From Solea solea (taxonomy: Eukaryota; Chordata; Actinopteri; Pleuronectiformes; Soleidae), in the NCBI RefSeq assembly GCF_958295425.1, contig NC_081135.1, positions 20,840,180 to 20,904,179 of the forward strand: 64,000 nt of DNA, in the 5' to 3' direction. Below the pieces are notes generated by a model. The model saw only the letters and a list, made by a program, of their open reading frames with translations. It did not search any database and was not told the origin of the DNA. Shown piece after piece: positions 51,171-63,222 of the stretch. A program made the position numbers and the translations under genes. Position 1 is the first letter of the stretch; every line of letters starts with the position of its first letter.

Positions 51171-52331
51171 CATTTAAAGGCTTTATTGCCGCTTTCACTG
51201 AAAAGTGTAAAGGTAGCAGAAATATTGGCCTCTTTGATTTTTGTGTTGGAGCTCTCTCCTGTCACCCTGAGTAGTAAAGACTTTTGCCGATGTGCACCTC
51301 AACGTGTTAGTAGTTTCACATCTTTTTAAAAATGATTTTGTTTATTTTGTTAAATCAAATATAAACAATACACATAAAATAAAGTATTTTTTTTCTTGCA
51401 TCACCATGATCAAGCAACTCTTTCTAACTCAAAATCTTTTAATCCCTAAAATAGAAGAACGCCATAAACTTCAAAATAAATTTGAAAACGTAATAAAAAA
51501 TACTTGTATTATCACCATGAAAGAGCCAAAAGGCAATGGTCAGTCAATAAAAACGTCTTCTTTTACCTCATATTTTGGGCCAAAGATGAAAACATCTATG
51601 AATTTAAATGCAGAAATATCTCACAGCTAAGTCTGACTGAACTCATTTCCACTAAATGTCCCACAGTGTGATTATCTTTGGGAAAAAGGTTTACACACGC
51701 GCAGCATGAGATCTCATCAAAGATAAAAAGGTGTCACAATCTAACACACTGTTCATGAAAGAAGAATTTTCTTTTTCCTTTTTACTCAGAAACATTAAGA
51801 GAAAGATTTGAATGTTTGATAAGACAATAGCTTCATAGGAAATTAGGAGAGCTTTTTGGATTTATATTCAGCATAGGCGTTTTGGCAACTTCTTGTGAAG
51901 AGTGAAGCTTTATCCACGTTGTTGTGCAGAGAATACTAATCAAAGGAAAAGTTCCCTCACAGTGGTCGTTGTAAGTCACGGGTGGAAAATCTACTGTTTG
52001 TTTGAATAACATGACATAATTACTTGATCACACAGGTGAAGCCAGCCACTTACCATCACTGGATGTCTCATTTCAGTTAGTTTTACAAGGCGACGCTGAC
52101 ACGTAGTCAGCAGTTTTGGATGGTGTTACACCATTTGTTTTGTGAGAGAGAGGCAGACATCTTTACCGGTCTCTGACTGAGAGGCTATTAGCCTCCTGGC
52201 CCCAGCGCCATTCCTCCCGTGGCTGCTCATTCCCCAAAACATCCTGGCCCTTGAATCAAAACTGTCTGAAGCCCGTGGACCCCTGTATCTGAATTAATTC
52301 AACCGGGAGGAGAGGGGTGAGAGGACATACA

Positions 52332-52401
52332 GGTGAAGGAATGAAAGGAGAGAGAATGCTGTGCTTCACTGAGGCACAGCATTCTCTCTCAGACCATCAC
52401 C
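52332..52401 (+). ncRNA. Pre-miRNA-like hairpin candidate
   Basis: A perfect 17-bp stem, GAGAGAGAATGCTGTGC (52348-52364) with its complement (52374-52390), encloses a 9-base loop (TTCACTGAG). Below an asymmetric internal loop (8 against 3 bases) a further seven pairs with one mismatch form between 52332-52339 and 52394-52401. The arm sequences match no miRNA I can name. It lies in the sense orientation in the semaphorin intron. It could equally be a palindrome without an RNA product. Confidence 0.35.
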
Positions 52402-54699
52402 CTCTGAAAGTCAGCGACAGTCCGTACGTTTCAACGCACAGTTAAGTCGAGCAATGGTGTTCTATTGGACTACTGTCCTTGTCCCAGAATACAAGCGCTA
52501 ATGAGCAATTGATATATTGAATTGTGAAGTGGTGTGTGTGGTGTCCACCTTAACCATGTCAGGGGGGACACGCCGCCTTTCAGCTTGTTAGCATTCAGCT
52601 TTTTACAGTTTAGTTGGCGGCTATCGTAGTGAACGCGTTAAATGCCATCCATAAACTTAAAAATATGCAATTCTCTAACCTGACAGAGCATAACATTGGT
52701 CTCTTCATCAGTCCAAAAAAATTATATTGGCAATCGTTTTTGTTCTTCTTGTTTAATCTTCTGTATACTGGCTTCTTCTAATATTTCCAGGTTTAAGCCA
52801 GGGGTGGGAAAGGTTTTTTTAGTCCGACAAACACAATATTTATTTTCTTTCTAAAGCGGTGTAAATGCTTTGGGTGTATATTGAAAGTTAGAATAGACAC
52901 TGAGGAGCAGGCCGGACTGAAGAGCGATATGATGAAGACCAAACAAAACAGACTGAGGTAAGAAGAGATGCTGAGTGAAATTTTGCTCCTTTGAAACTGG
53001 GCAGCTCTGTGGAGAAATGTGGAAATTGATGGTGCTACCTCAGCTTCTATTTGTACAAGACTGTGCTCACAGTAAATAGATATTGTTTGTAAATGTTTTA
53101 TAGCGCAGAATGGGCTCATTCCTGTTGTTATTTTCACATTTCTTGCTCTCTCATTGCATGCACTAAATTTATTCAGAATGCACACGACAGTATGTGTGCC
53201 AACTGACACTGAAGGTGGAGAGCAGCACATTCTCATGTGACCTGTTTTAACAATACAGGATCGACTACCTTAATATTGCTTTTATTTCACCGAGTTGTGT
53301 TCCTATTAGCAAGACAGTGTAGCCCCTGAAGGAAGATTATAATAGACAGCTCCTTTTAGTACAGTGCGTGTCATTCATAGCTCATTAAAGACGTCAGTGC
53401 TTGAGGGGAGAAATCAAATAGATGCCTGATTATCATGCTAATGGTAAGAAATAACATGTGCAGGGTGTCGTCGGGTAAACATTTTCCGAAATATACTGAA
53501 AATGAAAATCCAAAGTGCGGAAAAGAAAGTTTTCTGCATCCGTGCTTCGTTGTTCGCCAGGGATTTGTTTGGCACTTAAACAATTTGGTCTCATTAACAG
53601 CCACATTGTTCTTCCAGGACTTCTTCTAAATGGAGCTTAAAGCCATCACCCTTGCTAACACACTCAAACACATTTTAATCCCACTCACCAAATCAATGCC
53701 TTTAATGGCACCAGTTCTCTCACTTTGTCTAACTACACCCCCCGCTTTCAATTTATTTCTGTCCCAGCATGACATTTTATTCTGCAGGCTTGTTGTTTGC
53801 AGCATGTAAACAATATTCCTGTTGAGTAACTGAAAAAGACGGAGTGACCGTTCATTGTTTTATCAACATGCAGTGAAATAACTACAGCTTTTATCCATAT
53901 TGTACAAATTGTGCCCTTAAAAGACCATTTCAACACTATTTCTTTTATCTGTTATGGTCCATCTGTTTCTTGCTCTGGTTTGTTATGAAGCAAGCCTGGT
54001 GTAATAGAATTATGGCATAGTGTATTTATCACAAACATCACAGTTTTCTGCTCAACTGAAGCCAAAAAAAACCCCAAAACCTTAATGTTGTTCCATTCAC
54101 ATGAAGCTGAATCAGCCAGAGAAGGAGCTGCGTTATAGACCCAAACACACAGACGTAGGTACACAACCATCCTTGAAGAACCTTTTTTGACCTTTTTTGA
54201 CATGCAGACAAATCCATCTGTGTGTCATGAAACTTTTCATGGGCGCTCTTTTTGCCATTTTCAGACATAGTTCAACTATTCCCGCGATGCAAGATTGTCG
54301 TGGGAAACAACGAAACGCAGCTGAGAAACAGAGAGAGAGTCATGAGGTGCTGATAGATAGGCTTAATCAGCATTGTGTAAGCTCATTTCACTTCAGTTTG
54401 AATGAAGCGGACATTTGTTTAAATTAAAAAGTTATGCACTGCAGCTTTACGTGATGAACGGTATACTCTGTGCTTGAACTCTCTCTCTCTCTTCTCTTTG
54501 TTTGTCTGCGTGTGTGTATTTCCCTGCTTTGACTGCTCTGCCTGTTATCTCCGTTATCAGATCGTGGTCGTGATGCCACTTCACTTTGTCCGCATGCTGG
54601 TTGTGTTGGAAAAAAAAACAACAAAAAAAACAAACAGCTGAAGGTTCAGAAAGTGCTAGATGGAAGGAGATAGGAAGGTTATGATTTATATCTTAGTGA

Positions 54700-55030
54700 G
54701 ACGAGTGTCTTAGCCTCTCTCCTCATTCCTCTGGCAGCCGCGGGCCAACACATTAATCCGTCTGCCCGGCATTTGCAGGGGGGAAAAAAACGCAATAATC
54801 GTTCATCAAGTTCAGCTTGGGGCCCACGAGTCAAACGTGAGGGAGGGGGCTTTCATATTCATCCCGGCTTTATCGTCCCTTTTTACCTCACTAACCAACT
54901 AGACAGTTATAAGGGCGGGAAGTGAGTCGCACATTTAAAAGCACTTGTAGACAGAGGGATAAATGTCAGTCAATGACTGTTAGAGAGGCCTCTCTACAAG
55001 AATAAACAAGGTCATGCTTCATCATGAGCT
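54700..55030. other. Conserved-element-like intronic patch
   Basis: GC-richer than its surroundings, repeat-free, with CGCAATAATCG, CACATTAATCC, CATTTGCAGG and GCTTTATCG-type sites. Candidate regulatory element of the semaphorin intron, unsupported by alignment. Confidence 0.2.
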
Positions 55031-56300
55031 CTTTTGCATGCTACTGAATCAATTCAACCGTGCTTTTGAGGAGATATTCCTATTGAGAGAAATGTGTACG
55101 TGATGTTCAAATTCCAAGTGATTTATGCTCCAGAATAAAGTCTCTGAACTGAGCTAACAGCACTTCTTTTCACTGTGAGCCGGAAAATGCTTCTGTGGGA
55201 ATAATTCTCTTGTTATCTATTTCGCCACTGCGTTTTCTTAGTTTATGAATCACGTCAAACCCTCTGTTTTCACGGCCCTATTTTATGTGGACAATAAGTC
55301 AGCTTTTAATAGCCTGCCTTTTCTGCAAATGACATCATTTTCTTTTTCTGGAGGTTTTCCAGGTTATAGTTAGTATGTAATGTAGGAGGCAGGTCTCGTC
55401 GGGTTTGATGGGTGCTGTATTTTACCACTGCAGGCTGCACAGAGATTAGCTTTAGGTTTCCTTGTACTTTTTTATGGGCAGAGGTCCTATCGGTGTTTTT
55501 GCCTCTCGTTGAATAATCACTCCACGTCTCCACACTTTCACCTCTCGTCGTGTGGTAATATGAGCTGACTTTGAAAGTGAATGAGAAGAATATGGGCTGA
55601 ACATTAGGCATTACTATACACACAGTTTAGTTTGAATGCTGTGCACCTTAAACGTTGATGATCTGATTGATCTGATTTGATGATCTTTACATTGTGCATA
55701 CAGATGTGTTATAATGTGTGCTCTTTCTCTGTGCAAACCTCTGAGCGAGCCTGATTCTTTAAGTCATCTTCTGGTGTATTTATTGTGAGGCTAAAGACGG
55801 TTTGCAATTTGCACTGCAGCTTCCCTCCGCTCATCCAGGTTTGGCTTCTGCCGCCATTAATCACAGGGGGAAGTACAGATGGCCCGTTTCACCTCCTTTC
55901 ACCAGCTTTGCATGGTTTCTAAACCCACATGCCCATACATGCATGCTTAAGTTAGAGAAATGGAAGCAATCTGTGCGCATATAGTGTATATTTAATATAC
56001 ACCGTGCACTGTGTGCACTATAAATATGTATTAAAAGAGTATGAGAAATGGTCTTGTAGAATTTGTGTGGTGTTACAACTATCATCCCACCTCCAGTAAT
56101 TTATTGTGTGTGCTGATATGATCAGTGATTTAATTGTACATGTTTAAAAGTGGCTTACAGTTTATTATTGATTTTTAAAGGTTACATTACTTCTCTGTGC
56201 CAGCTGGTTGACTGAAAGTCACTGTAGTTCTCTGTTCATGTTTCATCTATTAAGTTCTAAGTGAAACCATGAATTGCTGTTGATATAATTAACCATGCAT

Positions 56301-56364
56301 CATTTTGTTGCTGCAGGGGTGTGTATTTATATATTTATATATACACCCCTGCAGCAACAAAATG
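56301..56364. repeat. Near-perfect 26-bp-arm palindrome
   Basis: The left arm 56301-56326 (beginning CATTTTGTTGCTGCAGGGGT) pairs with 56339-56364: 22 consecutive Watson-Crick pairs, one G-T, then three more pairs around a 12-base AT loop. Flanks do not continue the symmetry. It does not fit any repeat family recognised here. Confidence 0.9.
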
Positions 56365-57360
56365 TTGGTTTTCTCAGCTTCTGGACACCACAGTAAATAT
56401 GATTATAACATGATTAAAATTGTAATTATATTCTGCCAGTTAAAACCTTTGTCTTGTTTTGGTTTAGGTCATATTGTGCATAATCCACGTATACCAACTA
56501 AATAATATGCAGTTTTGTGAAATACTTGCAGTCACATAGAGAACAAGGTTTCTGACAAAGCTAATTTAAATAGAGGTCATCCACTTATATAAAGGTAAAC
56601 ATATGGGATGGCACTTCAGTGAAATCACAGTTTTTTTGTTTTTATGTTTTCTCATTATCTAAGTGTAAAAGTAAAATAATATATAAAACGAAAAGCTCCA
56701 GTGAATCACACTGTTGATGAGCTAATGTTAACTAAGACAGCATGAGCTACTCCACTGCCCTAAACCCTGGAGGTTTGAGTTCAGAGCCATTCAAGAGATT
56801 CACTTTAAACACTGTACTCGTGTAATGTGTCTAAAGCTTCTACTAGGGGGAAACATACTGTTCACCATGCACACGCTGTCACTGGTAGCTGTTAAATGGT
56901 ACATTATTCAAACGCATATAATTTATTGAAAACTCACTGCTCTGTCAGTCTTTCTAAGCCATTGTCGTGTTGTCTTTGAAGAAACTCATACTGAATAGAG
57001 TTTCCATCTTTAGCAAAAATGCTTTAGAAACATTAATGAGTCACACTGCTGGTCTGGTTGACACCATATTTTATTAGGCATACAGTAGACCACTCTGTTG
57101 CTGGAGATGATATACAATTAAATGATGTACTGATGATTTATAGTCAGTGTTTGACTATAAATAACAGTTTACATTATGGTTATATCATTTTGTAACGGGG
57201 AAGTAATATTAAATGTATGTATGGGAGATGAGGGAGAATGAACTTCAACTTTATATTATTATATGATTATTATCAATTCTGATTCCAAAACATTTTAATC
57301 TAAGTGATGTCTACACTGAGCCTATGTTTGGAAATAACATGTGTTATATTATCTCCATAT

Positions 57361-57570
57361 TACAATACAATACAATACAATTCAATACAATTCAATTCAG
57401 AGAACTTTATTTGTCCCTGAGGTGCAATTTAAGGCACGGAGAGCAGTTCTACACGTTCACAAGAGACAAACAGAAGATGGCATTTTTATAAGAATAAAAA
57501 ATACAAATATAAGAAGCAGAAACTGTATTTACATATAGGTGCAAGTTGCAATGGGAATAGAATAGATACA
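57361..57570 (-). mobile_element. Retroposon 3' end with TACAA tail repeat
   Basis: A (TACAA/TTCAA)n array at about 57361-57398 abuts 'agaactttatttgtccctga', the reverse of the '...gggacaaataaag + short tandem repeat' tail seen at 14838-14898. The remainder has the AT-rich style of the fragment at 49510-49830. Confidence 0.45.
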
Positions 57571-59716
57571 TAAAAATCAAATAGTGTATTATTTACATAA
57601 GGAGCAGAGTTGAGATTGTGGTGGATCAGATTATTACACACATTTTATTAGCAAACTGAAAATTGCATTAGAAATACTGTAAGACAGTATTATCATAATA
57701 TTACCTCCCGAACACAAAACTATTACCATACTATTATCACGTTGTTACTGCATTTTAACAAAACCTGGAGTTACAGTAAGTTCAGTCAGAGAGAAACCAA
57801 GTCTCCTACTCTTCTCCACATCTGGAAAAGCAGATAATAGTTATTTTCCTGATGTTCCTGATGTCAGCACCGGCACCTTTACTCCTCGAGGTTGTGTGTG
57901 TGTGTTTTGCTGTCTGAATTTTAAATGAAGAGCAACATACTGCAGTTGATCACTCATACCTCTACTTATGTTGCCAGGTGACCGAGCCATATGGGTCCAT
58001 TAATCTTAACATCTATTCGTTTTTTTTCCTGCTCCAACGCTTTGATGTAGTCCTTCACGGTCATCATTAATCTGAGCTATATTTTATTGTTTTAAAAATT
58101 AAGTTTTAAGGTTTTAAATGTTTGATGTCTGTTTCCATAAGGACTGCAGTCATCAGCAGTGTGGATCTTTTTTTTCTTTTTTTTTTTAATCACAGCACTT
58201 TCCCCTTTTGGCGGTGGGTTTACTTGGTTATGTTGTTGTAATTAAACCACAACAATAAAGTTAACAGGTTCACTATGTTGCATTAAGATTCACAGATGTG
58301 CAAGGTATTAAAATCCCCTTTTACAGCCACTTCTTTCTGCCTTAAAGGTTTTGTGGCAATAGCTATTTAACACAGCTTTTCGAATTGGTTAAGGGAGTCT
58401 GAATTCCCCAGTGGCTGCTGTGATTCTGTGTACAACATGGGAAATAGGGCAAATCCCTTTACGCTGCACAAACCTCCCATGTGGTGAGATCCGTTTAAAA
58501 GTCTGCACTCTGGGTCACACTGAGATCTCAGAGAAAATGCTCCTTTCCCTGCAGTTTTCAATGTGACATATAAAGCCTTGTCAGATTTGTGGAAGCCAGT
58601 TTCAAACTGCGCGCAGGACTCAGTGCGTGTGCCACACAGAGCCGTGTTTGTCCGAGTGTCAGCTTGTATCAGGATTCTTGTGTCTGATGTGGCCTGGATA
58701 TTTTGTCCCTCTCTGCAGGAGACACAATCCCAGTGGTTGAGGGAAGCTTTCCTTACACAAGTCACTTACACAACTGCAACTACAACTTTCTCATAACTTA
58801 CATATCAGTCACATGGGCCCCGCAGGTTAGAACTGATTTGTCTAGGATTAATAGAAACCCCCACATTCAAATTTCATTTCAGCAGCTTCAACCAACCAGT
58901 TTTGCTTATTCTATAACTGTTCATCAACTACTTGTCACTTGTTGCATACATAAAACCTATGGCTATAGTTGTGCATAAAAAATACCAAATATGGAAACTA
59001 TACCATAGGACTGGGTTATAAAAAACATTTCCAGAGTAATATCTCTCTGCATTTGAAATAGTGGTTATCGATTCATAAAATCCTTTGATTTCCTGTGTCC
59101 TCTTCAAAATCTCGTGAGACTATCAAGACTGGACCGCAGAAGTCTTAGGTGACTGTCAGCTGTTCGCTGGGAGCTAGCAGTCGAGCTAACAGCTGACACC
59201 ACAGATTCATTTGTTACTTTGCCATTTGGTGTAGAACCAGAAATACTTCCACACCCTGCTTTTTGGATACTTTAGTGTTGTGTTTGATGCATCACTGTTG
59301 TCTTCTGTTGATGAGCAAAGAGGGTATGGCCACATACCAAGCTGTGTCCACCACCGCCCTCTGCTGGGCACCTTGGTAATTACTTCAAACAGTGTGATGA
59401 GCTTCTAGGCTGGATTTCATGGTTTTGACATTAATATTTCAATGATGCATCAGGTTAGAGAGATCTAATATTTCTGAGGACATCTCTTTCATTAGCAAGC
59501 AGATTTGGTTTGGAAATGTCTCTAAATGAAACGATATTGAATCAAATTGAATCAAATGGGGACCTTGTGAATCATAATCTAATCAAGTCACGAAATCAGT
59601 GGCAGTACCTTGCCCTACTATATGGTGTTTTACGACTATCTATCTGTAAATGTCACTGCTTTTATGTGATCCCACTAATCTTTTCGTTCTTTTCTTTCTT
59701 TTCTTCTTTCTTTCAG

Positions 59717-59816
59717 CTCTCAGCCCATGGATATCCACTTTCTCCCACCCTGGTGTGAAAGACTTCTCCCAGCTCACCCTTGACCTGACTAGGAATGAGC
59801 TTATTGTGGGTGCCAG
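59717..59816 (+). CDS. sema5b: Semaphorin-5 second coding exon: start of Sema domain
   Basis: Acceptor: a long pyrimidine tract ending 'ctttctttcag'. Donor: GCCAG|GTAAG. The 100-nt exon completes codon 62 (G+CT) and ends two bases into codon 95. It encodes LSPWISTFSHPGVKDFSQL followed by TLDLTRNELIVGA. The motifs PW, DFSQL and the beta-strand (D/N)-x-L-IVGAR are diagnostic of the start of the Sema beta-propeller, which mediates plexin binding. The spacing (F-x-H-P-G before DFSQL) looks closer to SEMA5B than to SEMA5A as I remember them. A different reading frame across this exon is a shadow. Confidence 0.88.
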
Positions 59817-60279
59817 GTAAGAAACTGTAAATCCACTCGGCTTTTCACCCCACAGAGCACATTACTGAGAACATGATACTCTTTTCTCACTCACTCATAC
59901 ATTTCGGATAATGACGGCTCTTAAGTGCTCTGCTGAGGCGTAGTTGGACCATAGTCCTGCTTTGTGTTTGGCAGAAGGTATGAATTTGAAAGAAATATGT
60001 CATGCTTGTGTATTATGCACATGTCGTTGTCATTAACATGAGTTTAAATTTCCCCTGGTTTGACCCTCTTAAGAAACACATGCACACACAAATGTAGATG
60101 CAAAAACTAACACTACTCAGGCTTAAGTTAAATTCTTCCAATGGATCGTTACAGTATCACCTGAAGTCTGTTTCTTGTTCTAAGTTCTACACCAGCTTAA
60201 AACCAAACGCCTCTTGGAAGACATTTTTTGTCATATTGTGTAAACACTAAAAAAAAACCTTTGTCTCTCCTCAATCCAG
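59817..60279 (+). other. sema5b: Semaphorin-5 463-nt intron
   Basis: GT...AG, phase 2, beginning GTAAGAAAC and ending 'ctcaatccag'. No notable internal structure was seen. Confidence 0.85.
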
Positions 60280-60325
60280 AAACTACCTGTTCAGACTGGA
60301 CCTCGGTAACATGTCACTGATACAG
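60280..60325 (+). CDS. sema5b: Semaphorin-5 third coding exon: Sema domain
   Basis: The 46-nt exon completes the arginine codon 95 (AG+A) and encodes NYLFRLDLGNMSLIQ, ending in phase 0 at donor CAG|GTATGC. NYLFRL is the conserved semaphorin strand motif. N105-M-S is an N-glycosylation sequon, and an equivalent N-V-S is, as I recall, in SEMA5B, supporting that paralogue. The exon is short but the splice sites on both sides are good and the frame is preserved. The gene continues beyond the window: the next exons should complete the Sema domain, then PSI, thrombospondin type 1 repeats, a membrane helix and a short tail. Confidence 0.88.
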
Positions 60326-61054
60326 GTATGCGCATTAAGTCATTTATTTCCTTCGTTTCTCTCTGCTGAGCATAAATATTTTCAGTTTTGACTTTGTTTT
60401 TTGGAAATGATCCTTCCTCCTGTGAAAGCAGCAACTTAAGGTTATTTTCAAACCTGTTGTTATTGTTAAGCATGTGGTAGAAGAAGCTCCTCTTGACAGT
60501 TGTAAGGAGCTTGAAAGAGTTATTGTTTGAGATTATTTTATTCAGTGTTATGTGACTGAGGGGATCTGATGGAGCTATGGTCATATTTTTCTCTGGCTGG
60601 ACTGTCGTGATCAACATCTGTAGTAGCATCAAAGGAGAATCTGTCACGTCATTTTGGCAATAACATCGCCCAGTTGTTCGTGTGTTTTGAGATGTGGGAA
60701 AATTGTGCGAGGATGATTTGCACTGGTATTTCCCTCCAGATTCCAGAGGATGGAGACAGGTTTGCCTGATTAAGCCTATTTGACAGTGTATCTTTTGTTA
60801 TCTTATATTACACTCTGCCTTGCTCATGTTTATTACGCCTCAAATTAGTTTTAAAGGCTGCTGCTGCTGTTGTAGCATGAAATTCAATCCAAAGAAACAG
60901 CTGCACTCTGAATTGCTGACAGTAATAGCATTTTGTCACCGTTGAGAACAACATTCAGTATATTTTCTCTACAAACAACACTTACACAGGAAGGCAGCTT
61001 CTTTTTAATGCATCAATGAGCAATAAAACTTCTGAGGACACATTTTGATTCAAT

Positions 61055-61215
61055 CCTATTATTTGTGAGGACATTATTCCTGGTCCTTGTAACTTTAAAG
61101 GATATTTTGAGGGTTGAGACTTGGTTTAAGGGTTATGGTTAAAATTGGATTTAGGTTTAGGTGGTTAGGGAACGTATTATGTCTATGAGTGTTCTCAGTG
61201 ATAATGCTGTACAAG
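61055..61215 (+). mobile_element. Relative of the 32.7-kb inverted-repeat element
   Basis: 'gtgaggacattattcctgg', 'tccttgtaactttaaagg', 'gagggttgagacttggttta', 'aggtggttagggaacg' and 'atgtctatgagtgttctcag' follow the same order as the outer parts of 32685-33190. The inner segment of that locus is missing here. Such GGTTAGG-rich repeats are common in fish. Confidence 0.55.
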
Positions 61216-61339
61216 TATGTGTGTGTGGGAGCCACAAATTATTCATTTGTTACATTGTAATATCTCCTGGGTGGTCAGTTGTTAAGCTGCCGCTAGGCAT
61301 AAGCAAGGCCCCACATGCAGACACAAGAACTAGTCAAAA

Positions 61340-61720
61340 GTAAGTTAAATCCAAAAATCTTCAGTCAGTCCGAAAACAACAAAAAACCCGACAGCAAGGC
61401 TGGGTAAGCAACAACATCAGAGGAGGCAGGCTGGCCGCAGCAGGCAGGGACAAAAAGGGCAGATCCTGAGAAATATGTGGCTAGGAATAAAAGCTGAGAA
61501 GGCAAGCATGAAGGCTTAGTGTTCACAGTGGGAAGGCAAAACAATCTGGCTAAGACTGGTGAGCTGGTCCAAGCTTTTAAACAGGAGTGAGTGAGTGAGT
61601 GAGTGGTAATCAGAGTAATCTGCAACAGGTGAGTTGGAGGGAAACCAGGTAAAGGGGTTTCCCACTCATGCAGACAGGGGAAAACAGGCGGCCATATAAC
61701 AGGAGGAGATGCATTGTATG
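61340..61720. mobile_element. Diverged interspersed repeat, similar to 21420-21860
   Basis: Phrases 'aaatccaaaaatcttcag', 'gaggaggcaggctggccg', 'gactggtgagctggtcc', 'gtaatctgcaacaggtgag' and 'ttggagggaaaccaggtaa' resemble a dispersed fish repeat. It carries a (GAGT)n run at about 61587-61604. No coding capacity. Confidence 0.4.
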
Positions 61721-63184
61721 CAGATCACTATTGACCATAAACATCATCAGTTTAACACAGAAATCTAGTAGAGAAGCCTACTTTTTGTTGTTGTTATTGA
61801 TATAAACTTTGCAGCAGACAACCTAGCAACAGACAACCAGCTCTGGTGACTTTTTCTTTCATCTCATTTTCAAAATATTTAAAACATTTAAAGGTAATTT
61901 TGACAGTTTGTGCTTTAGCAAAACTTAATGCTGCAAATGAATCATATGTGTTGTGTATCCGTTTCATATGCTATGCCATGATACAATTATTTCTAAGGGA
62001 TTGTTGACTGTGGAGTGCAGTGATATGATTCATCTCTAAAGATAGAGCATTACCGGACTCTTTGTCCTGTACTGCTCATTGATTTGACATTACATAGCAT
62101 TTCCTTTGGGACGTGTGTTATATTATGTATCTAACATTAGAGCAATAATGTTTGTAACAACTAGATAAAATGACAAACGATAGCACTTATTAAAAGTAAA
62201 ATTAGCTGCTCTGAAATTCAATATTTCCCCAGAACATTGTGTATTGTCACAGTGGAAATTATCTGATGCTCCTGTTGACTGATTTAATTGCCAGTTCTGA
62301 AGCAAATGCTTCCTACTGTGACAGATACCACGTGTCAATATGTGGTCAAGATGTGGCTGATAGCAATGTCACACCTTTGATTTCCTCTCAAAACTGCCAG
62401 TGATGCGTGTAGTGAGCCACGGTGATCCTTCAACTGTTGAGCTCTTAGATTTATATAAAAAAAGAAAACAAGTTCCCAGATCTGCCTAAAGCAGTACAGC
62501 AGGGTATTAACTTCCACTCTAGCAAAACATACAATTGGATCACTATCACAATTCAGCATAATACAGTTCAATTACAACATGAAAAGTTTGTTGTGAAAAC
62601 CAGGCGAGTCGAGGAACTTGAGTAAATGCCACAGAGCACAGCCATTTTGGACGCAGTTGAAGTGGTTTTGAAACTTGTATCCAAGGAACTTCCCATGATG
62701 CTCTAGCTGAAAAGATGCTACCTCCAGCCGATCAGACTGGTTTTTTTTGTCCATTTGGAAATGCTTTCAAGTGTGTATATTTATCATGAGTCTATTATAA
62801 CAGTAATTTCACCTTGTCGATTTTGGTCAAATCATGTAAAGGAGCCATATTCCTCAATAACTCAATAAATCCATTATCTCCAGACAGGACTTCCCTATTA
62901 TTATTATTTTTCAATTAACCTCACATTATAACATGAAACATATCCCGTTTTTACAATAAACTTTTTCACATTTCATGATATGCTATAACGTGATACTGAT
63001 CTGTTTTCATTTTTCTGGAGCGGCAGTAATACGCAGCTGTAAAGCATTATTGCATAATACTGTAAAATGAAATGATTTATTTACGTGACAGTTAAGATTA
63101 CCTGCAGGAGAATGCGTATGCTGAGGTAAGATCTATTTCCTGTGCTACCATGTTGCAGGATATATTTGAATTATGTGGGTGTCA

Positions 63185-63222
63185 AACACACATGTGTGTA
63201 TTCACATACACACATGTGTGTT
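63185..63222. repeat. Perfect 17-bp inverted repeat of CA/TG sequence
   Basis: AACACACATGTGTGTAT, spacer TCAC, then the exact reverse complement. Each arm is itself partly palindromic (ACACACATGTGTGT). Confidence 0.92.

Larger units (their letters stand above)
44119..59716 (+). other. sema5b: Semaphorin-5 first large intron (15.6 kb)
   Basis: A GT...AG intron in phase 1. It contains a retroposon copy (44470-44770), an ATT/AAT palindromic microsatellite (46203), a conserved-element-like patch (46780-47080), a local duplication (47357-47624), a LINE-like piece (49510-49830), two strong hairpins (52332 and 56301) and further conserved-looking patches (51000 and 54700). No additional coding exon is needed, because the flanking exons join cleanly in frame with a class 5 semaphorin N-terminus. 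Confidence 0.75.

Noticed and set aside
51292..51630. 112-codon + strand open frame
   Set aside because: AT-rich frame with Lys/Asn/Ile bias, no motif, in the middle of the semaphorin intron.
52793..53236. 147-codon - strand open frame
   Set aside because: No domain, no good promoter or polyadenylation context, and low-complexity Ser/Ile/Phe content; chance frame in intron.
60738..60757. Possible small semaphorin exon after 'tttccctccag'
   Set aside because: Only about 20 bases before a weak GTTTGC donor, with no expected Sema-domain residues.
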